A DNA stretch of 64,000 nucleotides from Bordetella parapertussis (GTDB lineage: Bacteria; Bacteroidota; Bacteroidia; Chitinophagales; Chitinophagaceae): positions 62,001-126,000 of the forward strand of contig CALQJX020000011.1 in the NCBI GenBank assembly GCA_943331005.2, written 5' to 3'. The stretch's first letter is position 1; every line of letters starts with the position of its first letter. Made by a program: the position numbers and the translations under genes. Shown one piece after another: positions 1 to 8,310 of the stretch. The notes under the pieces were generated by a model, which was not told the origin of the DNA, made no database searches, and worked only from the letters and a program-made list of their open reading frames with translations.

Positions 1-310
1 TCATGTACACATAGTTGAAGATGTAGGACATAACACCTGCAACCAGCAGCATCACGAACACAGTACCAAACAACTCTTTGAATTCAATATAGCCACCATT
101 TGCCTTACGTATCATTTTAGCCATAAAGCCGACAATGATGAAATAGAGCAGATAGTTCACCACGCTCATTATGCCAAACAGGGTCACATCGGCAGCCATG
201 GTCATGTTGGTAATGCTGCACAGAATGATGTAAATAAGACCCAATATAAGGCCATATATAGCGCCGGTTTTGTTGCGGGCCCCGGTAGAAAGCGTATTTG
301 TGTTTTCCAT
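1..310 (-). CDS. DUF4199-like membrane protein (partial, C-terminus outside window)
   Basis: An open frame runs from an ATG at 310 down to the window edge, giving 103 visible codons. The protein begins MENTNTLSTGARNKTGAIYG and has three hydrophobic segments (about residues 18-38, 45-65 and 83-103). A polar stretch containing GYIEFKELFG precedes the third. This layout fits the DUF4199 family of small Bacteroidota integral membrane proteins of unknown function. The start lies one nucleotide after the stop of the dihydroorotase homologue, so the two are surely co-transcribed. The family assignment is from sequence pattern only and the C-terminus is missing. Confidence 0.7.
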   Translation of the reverse strand, partial: MENTNTLSTGARNKTGAIYGLILGLIYIILCSITNMTMAADVTLFGIMSVVNYLLYFIIVGFMAKMIRKANGGYIEFKELFGTVFVMLLVAGVMSYIFNYVYM

Positions 311-311
311 A

Positions 312-1580
312 TTAAGCGTTTAATTGTAGTTTATTATTGTTGATGATGCCCACTACCTTGCCTTGCAGTGCCATTCCGGTAAAAGGATTATTCAGTCCGG
401 CAGATTGTCTGTTTTCTGTTTTCAGTGTATGTGTGCCATTGGTAGAAAATAGCGTCATACATGCCTTGCCGCCCTTGGTTATGCTGCATTCCGGCAGCCC
501 GAATATGTTGCGGGGTGTCAGGGTCATGGCTGTTACCAGGCGGTCGATGCTGCACTTGTCTTTAAGCGTGTTCCACAGTATGTTGAAGGCAATTTCCTGT
601 ATCGCCATACCGTCCGATGAGTATTCGAATTCTTTTGCCTTTGCATCCCATTCGTGTGGTGCATGGTGGGTAGCTATACAATCTATGGTACCGTCTTTCA
701 GTCCGGTTATAAGTGCTTTTCTATCAGCTTCTGCGCGTAGCGGTGGCGACACCTTATAGGCGCTGTCATAGGTTCTCAGAGCCTCGTCTGTCAGTGCCAG
801 GTGGTAGGGCGTCACAGAGCAGGTAATGCCCAGTCCTTCGGCCTTTGCTTTGCGTATCATAGCTACAGAAACAGCCGTGGTAATGCCTGATATATGCATC
901 TTCGACCCTGTGTAGCGCACCAGTTCTATATCTCTGTGCACCATCAGTGTTTCGGCAAGTGCAGGTATGCCCGCCATGCCCAGTGCTGTAGATACCGGTC
1001 CTTCATGCATCAGCCCGCCTGCTGCCAGCGCAGTATCAACAGGTATCTGTATCATGGTGCCATCAAACCCAGTAATGTACTCCAGCGCCTTCATCATCAG
1101 TCCTGCATTTTGCAGCGGTTTCCAACCATCGGTAAATGCTATAGCGCCATGCATGCGCATATCCATCATTTCGGCCAGTTCTTTTCCTTCAGCATTGCGG
1201 GTGGCAGTGCCTGTCGGGTGCAGATTCACTGCATTGCCCGCTGCTTTATGCAGCACATATTGTATCGTAGACTTGCTGCTCAGTGCCGGTTGTGTATTGG
1301 GGCCCAGCAATACATCTGTAAAGCCGCCTGCTGCTGCTGCTGCAAGGCCGCTCGTTATTGTTTCCTTATGTTCCAGTCCCGGTTCGCGGTAGTCTGCAAA
1401 AACATCTACCCATCCCGGGCTCACACACAGGTCTTTTGCCTCCACAACCGCATCGGCAGTCGTTTTTATACTGCCTGCTATACGTGTTATTATGCCGTCC
1501 TCAACCAGTAGGTCCACTACCTTATCATGATGATCTGATTGCGGGTCCGTTACCCTCGCCTTACGAATATGTACCTGCAT
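312..1580 (-). CDS. pyrC: Dihydroorotase homologue lacking metal ligands (PyrC/PyrX-like)
   Basis: 422 residues in the amidohydrolase fold of class I dihydroorotase, the enzyme that cyclises carbamoyl-aspartate in pyrimidine synthesis. The family frame is clear: REPGLEHKET at about 65-74, NTQP at 96, a KMHIS strand at 227, a VTPYHL strand at 256 and an HAPH segment at 306-309. The catalytic residues are not kept. The HxH metal motif is FAD (61-63), the HCED motif is QIPVD (178-182), and the catalytic Asp before HAPH is His305. The product is therefore probably an inactive, structural (PyrX-type) subunit that would partner aspartate carbamoyltransferase, or an enzyme of changed function. It sits in an operon after a BatA/VWA gene and one base before the DUF4199 gene. 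The start is ATG 1580. Confidence 0.85.
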   Translation of the reverse strand: MQVHIRKARVTDPQSDHHDKVVDLLVEDGIITRIAGSIKTTADAVVEAKDLCVSPGWVDVFADYREPGLEHKETITSGLAAAAAGGFTDVLLGPNTQPALSSKSTIQYVLHKAAGNAVNLHPTGTATRNAEGKELAEMMDMRMHGAIAFTDGWKPLQNAGLMMKALEYITGFDGTMIQIPVDTALAAGGLMHEGPVSTALGMAGIPALAETLMVHRDIELVRYTGSKMHISGITTAVSVAMIRKAKAEGLGITCSVTPYHLALTDEALRTYDSAYKVSPPLRAEADRKALITGLKDGTIDCIATHHAPHEWDAKAKEFEYSSDGMAIQEIAFNILWNTLKDKCSIDRLVTAMTLTPRNIFGLPECSITKGGKACMTLFSTNGTHTLKTENRQSAGLNNPFTGMALQGKVVGIINNNKLQLNA

Positions 1581-1645
1581 GGTAAAGAATTGATCTTTAT
1601 ATTATTTATGGCTGCTTTACATCGTACCGGAACCCGTCCGTTACA

Positions 1646-3676
1646 TTATGCAACTTTAGCCTTTGTTCTGGTCAGCAGGAACGTTTCCAGTGCCAGCATT
1701 ACAAGCGATAAAATTACACAAACTTTCCAAAGAGGGAAGTTCATATTCGGGCCGCTGCCGGTTATGGTGCCGCCCTCTGTTATACTCATCCATTTAATAC
1801 GGTCGCCCTTCCATTCTTTTTGTAATGCGTTTATGTCGCGGAAGGATGGTAGCGATTCATTTTTGTTCTGGTTCAGGGCTACCTGAGTGGTATCGTTGCC
1901 GGTTGCTGCAAGGCTATAGAAGCCGGGTTGCTGCACCGCCTGACCTATAAATACGTCCAGTCCGGCGCCGTTTGGCTTTTGCGGGGGTATCACATCGGTT
2001 TCTTTACCAAACAGGTGCAGGGTATTGCGTTCTGTTACATTGGTAAGTGCCAGATAGGTAGGCTCCTTGTTGCCGGCTGCTACAGCATATACGCTGCCGC
2101 CACCATTCTGTGTGGCCATCAGGTACAGGAACGGGGTAAAGAAATAACTGCCGGGAAAGTTGCCCGACTGCAGGTCTGCTGCGGTTGCACACACAAACAG
2201 CTGCCCTCTGGATGGGGTATACCTTGCCAGCAGCGGGTCGCCGTTCCTGAAGCCCAGTACCGATTGCTGGTTGGCGCTCAGGTCTGCGGTTATTATATAG
2301 TGCCAGTTGGCAACAGGTAGTTGCACATTGTCCGGTATTTTTTCGAAAAGGTCTTTTACCAGCACACTGCCTTGTTGCAGCAGGCTTGCGGTCTGCACAC
2401 TGGTGTCTATGCCGGTTATCTGCAATCCGCCTATCTGTTTCAGACCTTCATTCAGTTGTTGTATGTTGGCAGTTCGGCCGGGGAAGATACATATGGTCTG
2501 CCCCTCCTGTAGTGCTTCGCTTAGCATTTTGCCGGTAGCCTCGTCTATTCTGGTCACACCGTTCAGTATTACCAGGTTATACTGCTTCCTGTCGGTTGGT
2601 ATGGCAGCAATATCCGCCTGATTCAGTCTGAAACCGTTATAAGCTCGGAAGGCAGCCTGTATATATGGGTTCAGCTGTCCTTCATTCAGTACCAGCACAG
2701 ACAGGTTGGGCGCACATCTTGCCGCTATCCTGAAGGTATCGTCAAAGCGCATCGATGCATCATTCAGCGTCAGCGATATCTGTTGCCAGCCGGTGCCGCT
2801 CACCTGAAAATTCAGGGTGTCGGTGCTTTCGTTCTTGTCAGAAAGGTCCAGCGATGCTGCGCTTTTCACCTGTCCGTTCACACTCAGGCTCAGCACAGGG
2901 TTTTCCTTGGGTGCCTTTCCTGCAGATCGGGTATGTACTACCAGGCAGTTGCTTTTATCTGCCTGTAGTACAGGTGTGGTCAGGTAGGCGGTATCTATAT
3001 ATACATTCTCTGCATCCTCGGGTTGCACAGGCAGTCCGTAAAAAGTAATGTGTTCTGTCAGTTCCTTAGGCGGGTTGGCCACAAAGCCGCTTTGCTGAAA
3101 GTCGGAATAATAGTACAGATCAGCATTTTTAGCGGTCTCGTTCTGCAGTATGCTCTGTGTGGTTGCAAAAGCATGGTTCACCGTGCCCGGTGTGGCAGAT
3201 ATCTCTACAGCTTGTATCTGCGTGTATATTTTATCGGCCTGCTCGGCATGAAAAGTAGTTGGTTTGTCGTTCGTCAGCAGCACAAACTTGCTGCCGGGTG
3301 CTGCCTGTCGCACTTGTCGTGCTGCGGCTTCTTTTGCTATTTCCAGTAGCGAGCGTGCACCTTTTTTGGCACCCATGCTGTAAGAATTATCCAGATAGAT
3401 GACTTGTAACTTATTGGCTGCCGGGGTGTTGTCGCTGTTATTGAAAAAGGGTTGTGCAAAGGCCAGTATCAGGCAGGCAAGAAACAATAGTCGGGCCAGC
3501 AGCAGCCATTTGTAGCGTATCTGCGATTGCTTCCTGCTGTTCAGCTGTATATTCTTCAGGAAACGGGTGTGAGGGAACAGGACCGTTTTATATTTACGGA
3601 GATTGAACAGGTGAATGAGTACCGGTATGGCAAGCGATACCCCTGCAAAAAGGAAAAACGGATATAAAAAACTCAC
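1646..3676 (-). CDS. BatA/VWA-domain membrane protein
   Basis: 676 residues. The N-terminus (FLYPFFLFAGVSLAIPVLIH, then a second segment at about 58-75) is the double-transmembrane BatA N-terminal domain of Bacteroidota aerotolerance-type proteins. It is followed by a von Willebrand A-like domain with a MIDAS-like DNSYS at 96-100. The long middle part should lie in the periplasm, and a final transmembrane helix (WKVCVILSLVMLALETFLL) precedes a basic tail. The protein is a membrane-anchored scaffold of unknown partner. The start is a GTG at 3676: five bases upstream is a TATATTTG -7 box (3682-3689), so the mRNA is probably leaderless. The dihydroorotase homologue follows 65 bp downstream on the same strand. 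Confidence 0.8.
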   Translation of the reverse strand: MSFLYPFFLFAGVSLAIPVLIHLFNLRKYKTVLFPHTRFLKNIQLNSRKQSQIRYKWLLLARLLFLACLILAFAQPFFNNSDNTPAANKLQVIYLDNSYSMGAKKGARSLLEIAKEAAARQVRQAAPGSKFVLLTNDKPTTFHAEQADKIYTQIQAVEISATPGTVNHAFATTQSILQNETAKNADLYYYSDFQQSGFVANPPKELTEHITFYGLPVQPEDAENVYIDTAYLTTPVLQADKSNCLVVHTRSAGKAPKENPVLSLSVNGQVKSAASLDLSDKNESTDTLNFQVSGTGWQQISLTLNDASMRFDDTFRIAARCAPNLSVLVLNEGQLNPYIQAAFRAYNGFRLNQADIAAIPTDRKQYNLVILNGVTRIDEATGKMLSEALQEGQTICIFPGRTANIQQLNEGLKQIGGLQITGIDTSVQTASLLQQGSVLVKDLFEKIPDNVQLPVANWHYIITADLSANQQSVLGFRNGDPLLARYTPSRGQLFVCATAADLQSGNFPGSYFFTPFLYLMATQNGGGSVYAVAAGNKEPTYLALTNVTERNTLHLFGKETDVIPPQKPNGAGLDVFIGQAVQQPGFYSLAATGNDTTQVALNQNKNESLPSFRDINALQKEWKGDRIKWMSITEGGTITGSGPNMNFPLWKVCVILSLVMLALETFLLTRTKAKVA

Positions 3677-3681
3677 AGGGG

Positions 3682-3689
3682 CAAATATA
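3682..3689 (-). promoter_or_regulatory. -7 box TATATTTG of the BatA/VWA gene
   Basis: Perfect match to the Bacteroidota -7 consensus TAnnTTTG on the minus strand, ending five bases before the GTG start at 3676. The expected transcript start coincides with the start codon. No convincing -33 TTTG was found at the usual spacing. Confidence 0.55.
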
Positions 3690-3770
3690 GGGGAATAGGG
3701 GTGTACAGCAAAAGTTAAAACCGCTTCACAGGTTTCTGTGCATGCAAACTATATTCCCTAATTTAGTACT

Positions 3771-4052
3771 ATGGACATAAAACAGGCCAATAACGACAAG
3801 AACGGCTCTTTTTTCATAGCGCTCGATGGCAGGGAAATTGCATCTATGCATTATGTGTGGGCTGTCGATGACAAATTGATCATAGATCATACCGAGGTGG
3901 CCGAGGCGTTTGAAGGGCGTGGCCTGGGAAAACAGCTGCTTAGCGCATTGGTACGTTACTGCCGTAGCAATGGTGTAAAGGTTATTCCTCTTTGCCCTTT
4001 TGCAAAGGCTCTTTTCGATAAAGTGGAAGAATACCGAGACGTACTTGCCTGA
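3771..4052 (+). CDS. Small GNAT-type N-acetyltransferase (YjdJ/NATD1-like)
   Basis: 93 residues, the full length of the short COG2388 (YjdJ/NATD1) acetyltransferases. The acetyl-CoA loop is visible as EAFEGRGLGKQLL. It is followed by a helix with RYCRSNG and by the family's VIPLCPFAKALF segment, which ends close to EYRDVLA. The protein is soluble and its substrate is unknown. The ATG at 3771 is preceded by CTAATTTAGTACT, a near -7 box only four bases upstream. It converges with gltX across a strong bidirectional terminator. Confidence 0.88.
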   Translation: MDIKQANNDKNGSFFIALDGREIASMHYVWAVDDKLIIDHTEVAEAFEGRGLGKQLLSALVRYCRSNGVKVIPLCPFAKALFDKVEEYRDVLA

Positions 4053-4080
4053 TAGCAACTACATATATTACATAAATAAA

Positions 4081-4110
4081 GCCCGCCGGATAACTTTCCG
4101 GCGGGCTTTT
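4081..4110. terminator. Bidirectional rho-independent terminator
   Basis: Perfect 10-bp stem GCCCGCCGGA / TCCGGCGGGC (4081-4090 with 4097-4106) with loop TAACTT. It is flanked by AAA on the left and TTTT on the right, so it works on both strands. It separates the convergent acetyltransferase and gltX genes. Confidence 0.92.
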
Positions 4111-4131
4111 CTATGTTCATTATAGTATTTA

Positions 4132-5655
4132 TCAGGCCTTTATGGCTGCAATAGTATGGTGGATCCTTTTTATGGTTTCTTCTTTTCCAATCAGTTCAGC
4201 TATTGCAAAAACTCCCGGGCCATACTTGCCACCTACCAGCATTATACGGAAGGGTAACATCACATCGCCTTTCTTCAGGCCGTTCTGCGTTGCATGTTCA
4301 TTGAAAGATGCTTCCATATCCTGTTGGTTCCAGGTAGCAGCTGTTTCCAGCGCTGTGGCCCAGCCGGTAAAGAAGGCTTCTTTCTGTTCATTCCATTTGT
4401 CGCTTATAGCCGCTTTTTCTACCAGCTCCGGTGTGCTGAAGAAGAAATGGCCCTGTGCCCAGAAGTCGGGCAGCAGGGTGCAGCGGTCCTTTATCAGCGC
4501 CACAACCTTTATCAGCAGCTCTTTGTCGGTCACAACACCATTATCTACTATAAATGGCCATGCCAGTTCTGTAAGCGTAGCATCATCGGTCTGCTGTATA
4601 TATTGGTGGTTGAACCATTTTGCTTTTTCAAAGTCGAACTTGGCACCACCCTTGTGTACGCGTTCTATAGAGAATTTGCTCACCAGCTCGTCCATAGAGA
4701 AGATTTCCTGTCCGCTGCCGTCATTCCAGCCCAGCATAGCCAGCATATTCACAAATGCCTGTGGCAAAAAGCCCATCTCACGGAAACCCTTGGTCACTTC
4801 ATTACTTTTAGGGTCGTTCCAGTTCATAGCAAATACCGGGAAACCCAGTCTGTCACCGTCGCGCTTACTCAGCTTGCCATTGCCGTCAGGCTTCAGTATC
4901 AGCGGCAGATGCGCCCATTGGGGCATCCTGTCCTTCCAGCCCAGGTACTCCCACAGCAATACATGTACCGGAGCGCTGGGTAGCCACTCCTCGCCACGGA
5001 AGGCGTGTGTTATTTCCATCAGGTAGTCATCTACTACCACCGCCAGGTGATAGGTTGGCATACCATCTGCTTTCAGCAATACCTTATCATCTACCAGAGA
5101 GCTGTCAAAAGAAACCTCTCCGCGTATCATATCGGTAAGTTTCACCGTTGTGTGTTCCGGCATTTTTATGCGCACCACATAGGGTGTACCTTCAGATATC
5201 AGTCGTGCGGTTTCGTCGGCACCCAGCGTCAGCGAGTTGCGCATCAGGTTGCGGGTCACACTGTCATACTGCGCATTGGTGTGTTCATCCTTGCGCTGTT
5301 CCTTGCGCATCTGCTCTATCTCTTCGGGCGTATCGAAGGCGTAATAGGCATGGCCGCCATCTATCAGCAATTGTGCATAGTGGTGATACATGCTTTTGCG
5401 CTCGCTCTGGCGGTACGGGGCAAACGGACCACCTTTCAGCGGACTTTCATCGGGTTGCAGGCCGCACCATTCCAGGCAGTCCATTATATATTGTTCTGCG
5501 CCTTCCACAAAGCGGGTCTGGTCGGTATCTTCTATACGCAGCACAAAGTCGCCTTTGTGCGCACGTGCAAATAAATAATTATATAATACCGTCCTTACGC
5601 CGCCCAGATGCAATCCACCTGTGGGGCTCGGTGCAAATCTTACTCTTACTTTCAT
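4132..5655 (-). CDS. gltX: Glutamate-tRNA ligase
   Basis: 507 residues, the normal length for bacterial GluRS, a class I synthetase that charges tRNA-Glu in the cytoplasm. The first signature is PSPTGGLHLGGVRT (HLGG at 16-19, the usual GluRS variant of HIGH), followed by RIEDTDQTR. The second signature is KLSKRDGD at about 261. The C-terminal part is the helical anticodon-binding domain. The start is ATG 5655, with a TAATTTTG box four bases upstream (5660-5667), so the message is probably leaderless. Monocistronic: its 3' end meets the terminator at 4081-4110. Confidence 0.97.
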   Translation of the reverse strand: MKVRVRFAPSPTGGLHLGGVRTVLYNYLFARAHKGDFVLRIEDTDQTRFVEGAEQYIMDCLEWCGLQPDESPLKGGPFAPYRQSERKSMYHHYAQLLIDGGHAYYAFDTPEEIEQMRKEQRKDEHTNAQYDSVTRNLMRNSLTLGADETARLISEGTPYVVRIKMPEHTTVKLTDMIRGEVSFDSSLVDDKVLLKADGMPTYHLAVVVDDYLMEITHAFRGEEWLPSAPVHVLLWEYLGWKDRMPQWAHLPLILKPDGNGKLSKRDGDRLGFPVFAMNWNDPKSNEVTKGFREMGFLPQAFVNMLAMLGWNDGSGQEIFSMDELVSKFSIERVHKGGAKFDFEKAKWFNHQYIQQTDDATLTELAWPFIVDNGVVTDKELLIKVVALIKDRCTLLPDFWAQGHFFFSTPELVEKAAISDKWNEQKEAFFTGWATALETAATWNQQDMEASFNEHATQNGLKKGDVMLPFRIMLVGGKYGPGVFAIAELIGKEETIKRIHHTIAAIKA

Positions 5656-5659
5656 GTGC

Positions 5660-5667
5660 CAAAATTA
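5660..5667 (-). promoter_or_regulatory. -7 box TAATTTTG of gltX
   Basis: TAnnTTTG match on the minus strand, four bases before the gltX ATG. Transcription would begin at or beside the start codon. Confidence 0.6.
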
Positions 5668-5798
5668 ATCGTTAATCGGGAATAGCACCTATTATTAATG
5701 ATAACTGTTTGAAGTACATGTATTAGAGTTTCGTTTTATGACAAAAATGACAATTCAAGTAAAGGCAATAAAACGTTCGGAAAACCAAAAAATACTCT

Positions 5799-5806
5799 TA
5801 TCTTTG
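5799..5806 (+). promoter_or_regulatory. -7 box TATCTTTG ahead of tRNA-Trp-secE-nusG
   Basis: TAnnTTTG match 49 bases before the mature tRNA 5' end. It is the only consensus-quality box between gltX and tRNA-Trp, so it probably drives tRNA-Trp, secE and nusG. The -33 element is not clear. Confidence 0.55.
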
Positions 5807-5817
5807 CAGCGTTCCGC

Positions 5818-5847
5818 AAAAGTCAAAAGGATTTTCTTTTGACTTTT
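5818..5847 (+). promoter_or_regulatory. Leader hairpin with T-run between promoter and tRNA-Trp
   Basis: Perfect 12-bp inverted repeat AAAAGTCAAAAG / CTTTTGACTTTT (5818-5829 with 5836-5847), loop GATTTT, running into more Ts. It lies after the -7 box and just before the tRNA, where an attenuator or a 5'-processing structure would sit. The stem is AT-rich, so termination strength is uncertain. Confidence 0.5.
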
Positions 5848-5855
5848 TGATTTAT

Positions 5856-5926
5856 ACGGGCATAGTTCAATGGTAGAATAGAGGTCTCCAAAACCTTTGA
5901 TCGTGGTTCGAATCCGCGTGCCCGTG
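5856..5926 (+). tRNA. tRNA-Trp (anticodon CCA)
   Basis: Full cloverleaf read by hand. Acceptor stem ACGGGCA/TGCCCGT (5856-5862 with 5919-5925); D arm GTTC...GAAT; anticodon stem GAGGT/ACCTT around loop CTCCAAA with anticodon CCA at 5888-5890; T arm CGTGG-TTCGAAT-CCGCG. The discriminator base G (5926) fits tRNA-Trp. The 3' CCA is not encoded. It stands directly before secE-nusG, a common bacterial arrangement. Confidence 0.96.
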
Positions 5927-5960
5927 CAAGCTAGGCCTACAGGCCGCATGGTTAATTGGA

Positions 5961-5994
5961 CAATAGGTTGTTGGGTTCCACCCTCAATCTATTG
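5961..5994 (+). other. Hairpin in the secE leader, T-arm-like
   Basis: CAATAGGTTG (5961-5970) pairs with CAATCTATTG (5985-5994) with one G-T pair. After a small interior bulge, GGG/CCC closes a TTCCA loop. It lies between tRNA-Trp and secE, 42 bases before the secE ATG. It resembles a stacked acceptor/T arm but no complete tRNA can be drawn, so it is listed only as an RNA structure that could act in processing or translation control. Confidence 0.4.
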
Positions 5995-6036
5995 CCCCGT
6001 TGACCACTTAATATTTTAACCTTTTAACTGAAACAA

Positions 6037-6234
6037 ATGAGCAAAATAGGCAATTACGTGCAGGAAGCTTATGACGAGCTGTTGCATAAGGTAAGTTGGC
6101 CATCATGGGACGAACTGCAGCAGACTACCATCATCGTGTTGGCTGCCCTCGGTCTCGTTACCGCTGTTATCTTCGGCATGGACCTCGCTTCAGAGAACAT
6201 TCTGACATTCGTTTACAAAATGCTGGGCAATTAA
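6037..6234 (+). CDS. secE: Preprotein translocase subunit SecE
   Basis: 65 residues, the short single-helix form of SecE that clamps SecY in the inner membrane. The conserved amphipathic motif ELLHKVSWPSWDELQQTT (about 14-31) is followed by one transmembrane helix (TIIVLAALGLVTAVIFGMD). Start ATG 6037. It lies between tRNA-Trp and nusG, the standard secE-nusG order, and nusG begins two bases after its stop, so the pair is translationally linked. Confidence 0.96.
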   Translation: MSKIGNYVQEAYDELLHKVSWPSWDELQQTTIIVLAALGLVTAVIFGMDLASENILTFVYKMLGN

Positions 6235-6236
6235 CA

Positions 6237-6827
6237 ATGGAAGCCATGAGTGAAACAGTAATAACCCCGGAAATCAAACCGGCTCCCGATACCAAATGGT
6301 ACGTTATACGCGTAGTAAGTGGTAAAGAAAGGAAAGTAAAGGAATACCTCGATAAAGAAGTAAAGATCAACAACTGGACAAATTCAGTAGTACAGATCCT
6401 TTGCCCGGTTGAAAAGGTGTTCAAAGTGCTGAACGGAAAGAAAGTGCTGCGCGAAAAAACTTTGTTCCCAGGCTATATACTGTTGGAAGCAAACGATGGC
6501 AAACTCACCGACGATATCATTCATACTGTAAAGAACGTAACAGGCGTTATCCACTTCCTCGGAAAAGATCACCCTACAGCGCTCCGCAAAGCAGAGGTGA
6601 ACAAGATGTTCGGTAAGATGGATGAAGTGAGCGAGCAGGGTATCAGCTACGCAGAACCATACATCATTGGGGAAACCGTGAAGATCGTAGACGGTCCTTT
6701 CAACGACTTCAATGGTACGGTAGAAGAGATCAACCAGGAGAAGAAAAAACTCAAAGTGGTGGTGAAGATCTTCGGTCGCGCTACTCCGGTAGAACTCAAC
6801 TACATGCAGGTAGAAAAAATTGCTTAA
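6237..6827 (+). CDS. nusG: Transcription termination/antitermination factor NusG
   Basis: 196 residues from ATG 6237 (MEAMSE); a second ATG at 6246 is possible. The NGN domain opens with [19 protein letters not shown], and the KOW domain is [19 protein letters not shown] (about 145-165). NusG binds RNA polymerase and couples transcription to Rho or ribosomes. The in-frame reading extends upstream into secE, but that part does not look like NusG and is rejected. A strong terminator follows directly; the usual rplK-rplA neighbours are absent. Confidence 0.96.
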   Translation: MEAMSETVITPEIKPAPDTKWYVIRVVSGKERKVKEYLDKEVKINNWTNSVVQILCPVEKVFKVLNGKKVLREKTLFPGYILLEANDGKLTDDIIHTVKNVTGVIHFLGKDHPTALRKAEVNKMFGKMDEVSEQGISYAEPYIIGETVKIVDGPFNDFNGTVEEINQEKKKLKVVVKIFGRATPVELNYMQVEKIA

Positions 6828-6850
6828 TCAATATTTATAAGATCATACGA

Positions 6851-6877
6851 CCGCACCCTTCAGGGTGCGGTTTTTTT
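6851..6877 (+). terminator. Rho-independent terminator after nusG
   Basis: Stem CCGCACCC / GGGTGCGG (6851-6858 with 6863-6870), tetraloop TTCA, then seven Ts. It closes the tRNA-Trp-secE-nusG unit. Confidence 0.94.
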
Positions 6878-6923
6878 ATTGTTTATCTATACCCCTATAA
6901 GCGCAATTTGCACCGTTTTCCCC

Positions 6924-6931
6924 TAATTTTG
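6924..6931 (+). promoter_or_regulatory. -7 box TAATTTTG of the 6938 gene
   Basis: TAnnTTTG match six bases before ATG 6938, between the nusG terminator and the gene. It implies a leaderless or nearly leaderless transcript. Confidence 0.55.
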
Positions 6932-6937
6932 GTTTGA

Positions 6938-8182
6938 ATGATGAACCGTCGGAGTTCCGCTGCAATGGCTTATCCTGCAGCCGACCATTGCCCTGCCACT
7001 GCTTTTATCAGAAGTTTGCTTTCCCGCTGCAGGGAAGGTCAGAACGATCCGGATTTAGTAATAATGAACGATGCTGCTGAAGCAACAGCGGCACTGGCGC
7101 ATATGGAAGGTTTTCTGCCAAAGGAACTGTCCTTTGCGCACCTCATTGCGGCTCAGCGCTCTCTGCCCGATGTCACTTTCAGGTATGCAGCAGTCTTTAA
7201 AGACGGTAAACCATTACTTTTTGCTTGTTTTCAGGTATTTACACTCTCATCACGCAGTTTCAATCTGCATCGCAACAGTTCTGTTGTAAAACACATACTT
7301 TCCCTTATCCTCAATATGCGCAAGGCGAGGGTGGTGGTCACCGGCAATGCACTGCGTACTGATCTCCCTTGTTTCTGTTTCGACAGGTCACTTATCAGCA
7401 ATAAAGAAGCTTTAGAAACGGTCGCCGCTATTGCCGATCGTATTGCCGATCGCGATGATGCTTCCGCCATCATACTCACTGGCACCGGTGATATCAGTGT
7501 CACTACTATGCGCAAGCTGGCGTCATGGGGCTATAGTACCCCGCTCGATGACAATACAATGGAGATGAACATTCCGGCGTCATGGCTCAACTTGCAAGAC
7601 TATATAGCAGCATTATCGCGCAAGTACAAGACTCGTGCAAACAAAATACTGGCTGCTGCTGAGCCAATTACCATAAGGCCCATAGCAGAGGTGGAGATCG
7701 ACATATATCAGGACGATATAAACAGACTTTTTGCAGGAGTAATAGATAAGCAGCCATTTGTTTTTACTACTTCCGGTGGCAATTATATAACCGAACTCAA
7801 GAGACTGTACAAAGATAATTTCGAGATCATGGGGCTTTTCAACGGAGATCAGCTTATCGCATTCTACAGTGCCTTTATCACACCCGCCGAATACGAGCTC
7901 TTTTACGTAGGCTTCGATATAGAACTCAATGCCACTTATCAGCTCTATTTCAACATGCTTTTTTCGGGCCTCGATAGGGCAATATCACTACGCAAAAATG
8001 TACTGAAACTGGGCCGTACCTCTTTCGATGCTAAGGCAAGTCTGGGGGCAAAACCGGTTCGTAAAGACTATCTCATCAGGCTGCATCATATTCCGGATGC
8101 AGCTTCCCGTTGGTTGGTCAGCTATTTCTCTTCATTGGAGGATGGAGGATGGAAATTGCGCAATCCGCTCAAAGAACAGTGA
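6938..8182 (+). CDS. GNAT/FemAB-like (BioF2-type) acyltransferase, putative
   Basis: 414 residues, soluble. The C-terminal half has the double-GNAT look of BioF2/FemAB-like acyltransferases: YKTRANKILAAAEP, a LYKDNFEIMGLFNGDQLIAF strand-turn-strand near 290, and the late LKLGRTSFDAKASLGAKP motif near 355-372 that marks the cofactor-side helix of this group. The N-terminal half is less conserved. The substrate cannot be told; relatives move acyl or aminoacyl groups onto cell-wall or small molecules. It is alone between a terminator and the M16 protease. ATG 6938 and ATG 6941 are both possible starts. Confidence 0.62.
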   Translation: MMNRRSSAAMAYPAADHCPATAFIRSLLSRCREGQNDPDLVIMNDAAEATAALAHMEGFLPKELSFAHLIAAQRSLPDVTFRYAAVFKDGKPLLFACFQVFTLSSRSFNLHRNSSVVKHILSLILNMRKARVVVTGNALRTDLPCFCFDRSLISNKEALETVAAIADRIADRDDASAIILTGTGDISVTTMRKLASWGYSTPLDDNTMEMNIPASWLNLQDYIAALSRKYKTRANKILAAAEPITIRPIAEVEIDIYQDDINRLFAGVIDKQPFVFTTSGGNYITELKRLYKDNFEIMGLFNGDQLIAFYSAFITPAEYELFYVGFDIELNATYQLYFNMLFSGLDRAISLRKNVLKLGRTSFDAKASLGAKPVRKDYLIRLHHIPDAASRWLVSYFSSLEDGGWKLRNPLKEQ

Positions 8183-8310
8183 TCTGCCTGCTATTTGTGC
8201 CATACTACTCTCTGTGATCTGTTAAAAAACACATTTGCAGCGTACTGGTAACAGTTGCAATGCTATACTCAATTATCATAAATCATTACCTTTAATTCAA
8301 ACTTTCATAA

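Noticed and set aside
5598..5612. HLGG instead of HIGH in GltX as a lost active site
   Set aside because: The HxGG form is normal in bacterial glutamyl-tRNA synthetases.
5932..6000. A second tRNA after tRNA-Trp
   Set aside because: A T-arm-like hairpin exists but no D arm and anticodon arm can be folded; kept only as a hairpin.
6096..6236. Upstream in-frame extension of nusG overlapping secE
   Set aside because: The extra 47 residues do not resemble NusG, and ATG 6237 after the secE stop gives the normal N-terminus.
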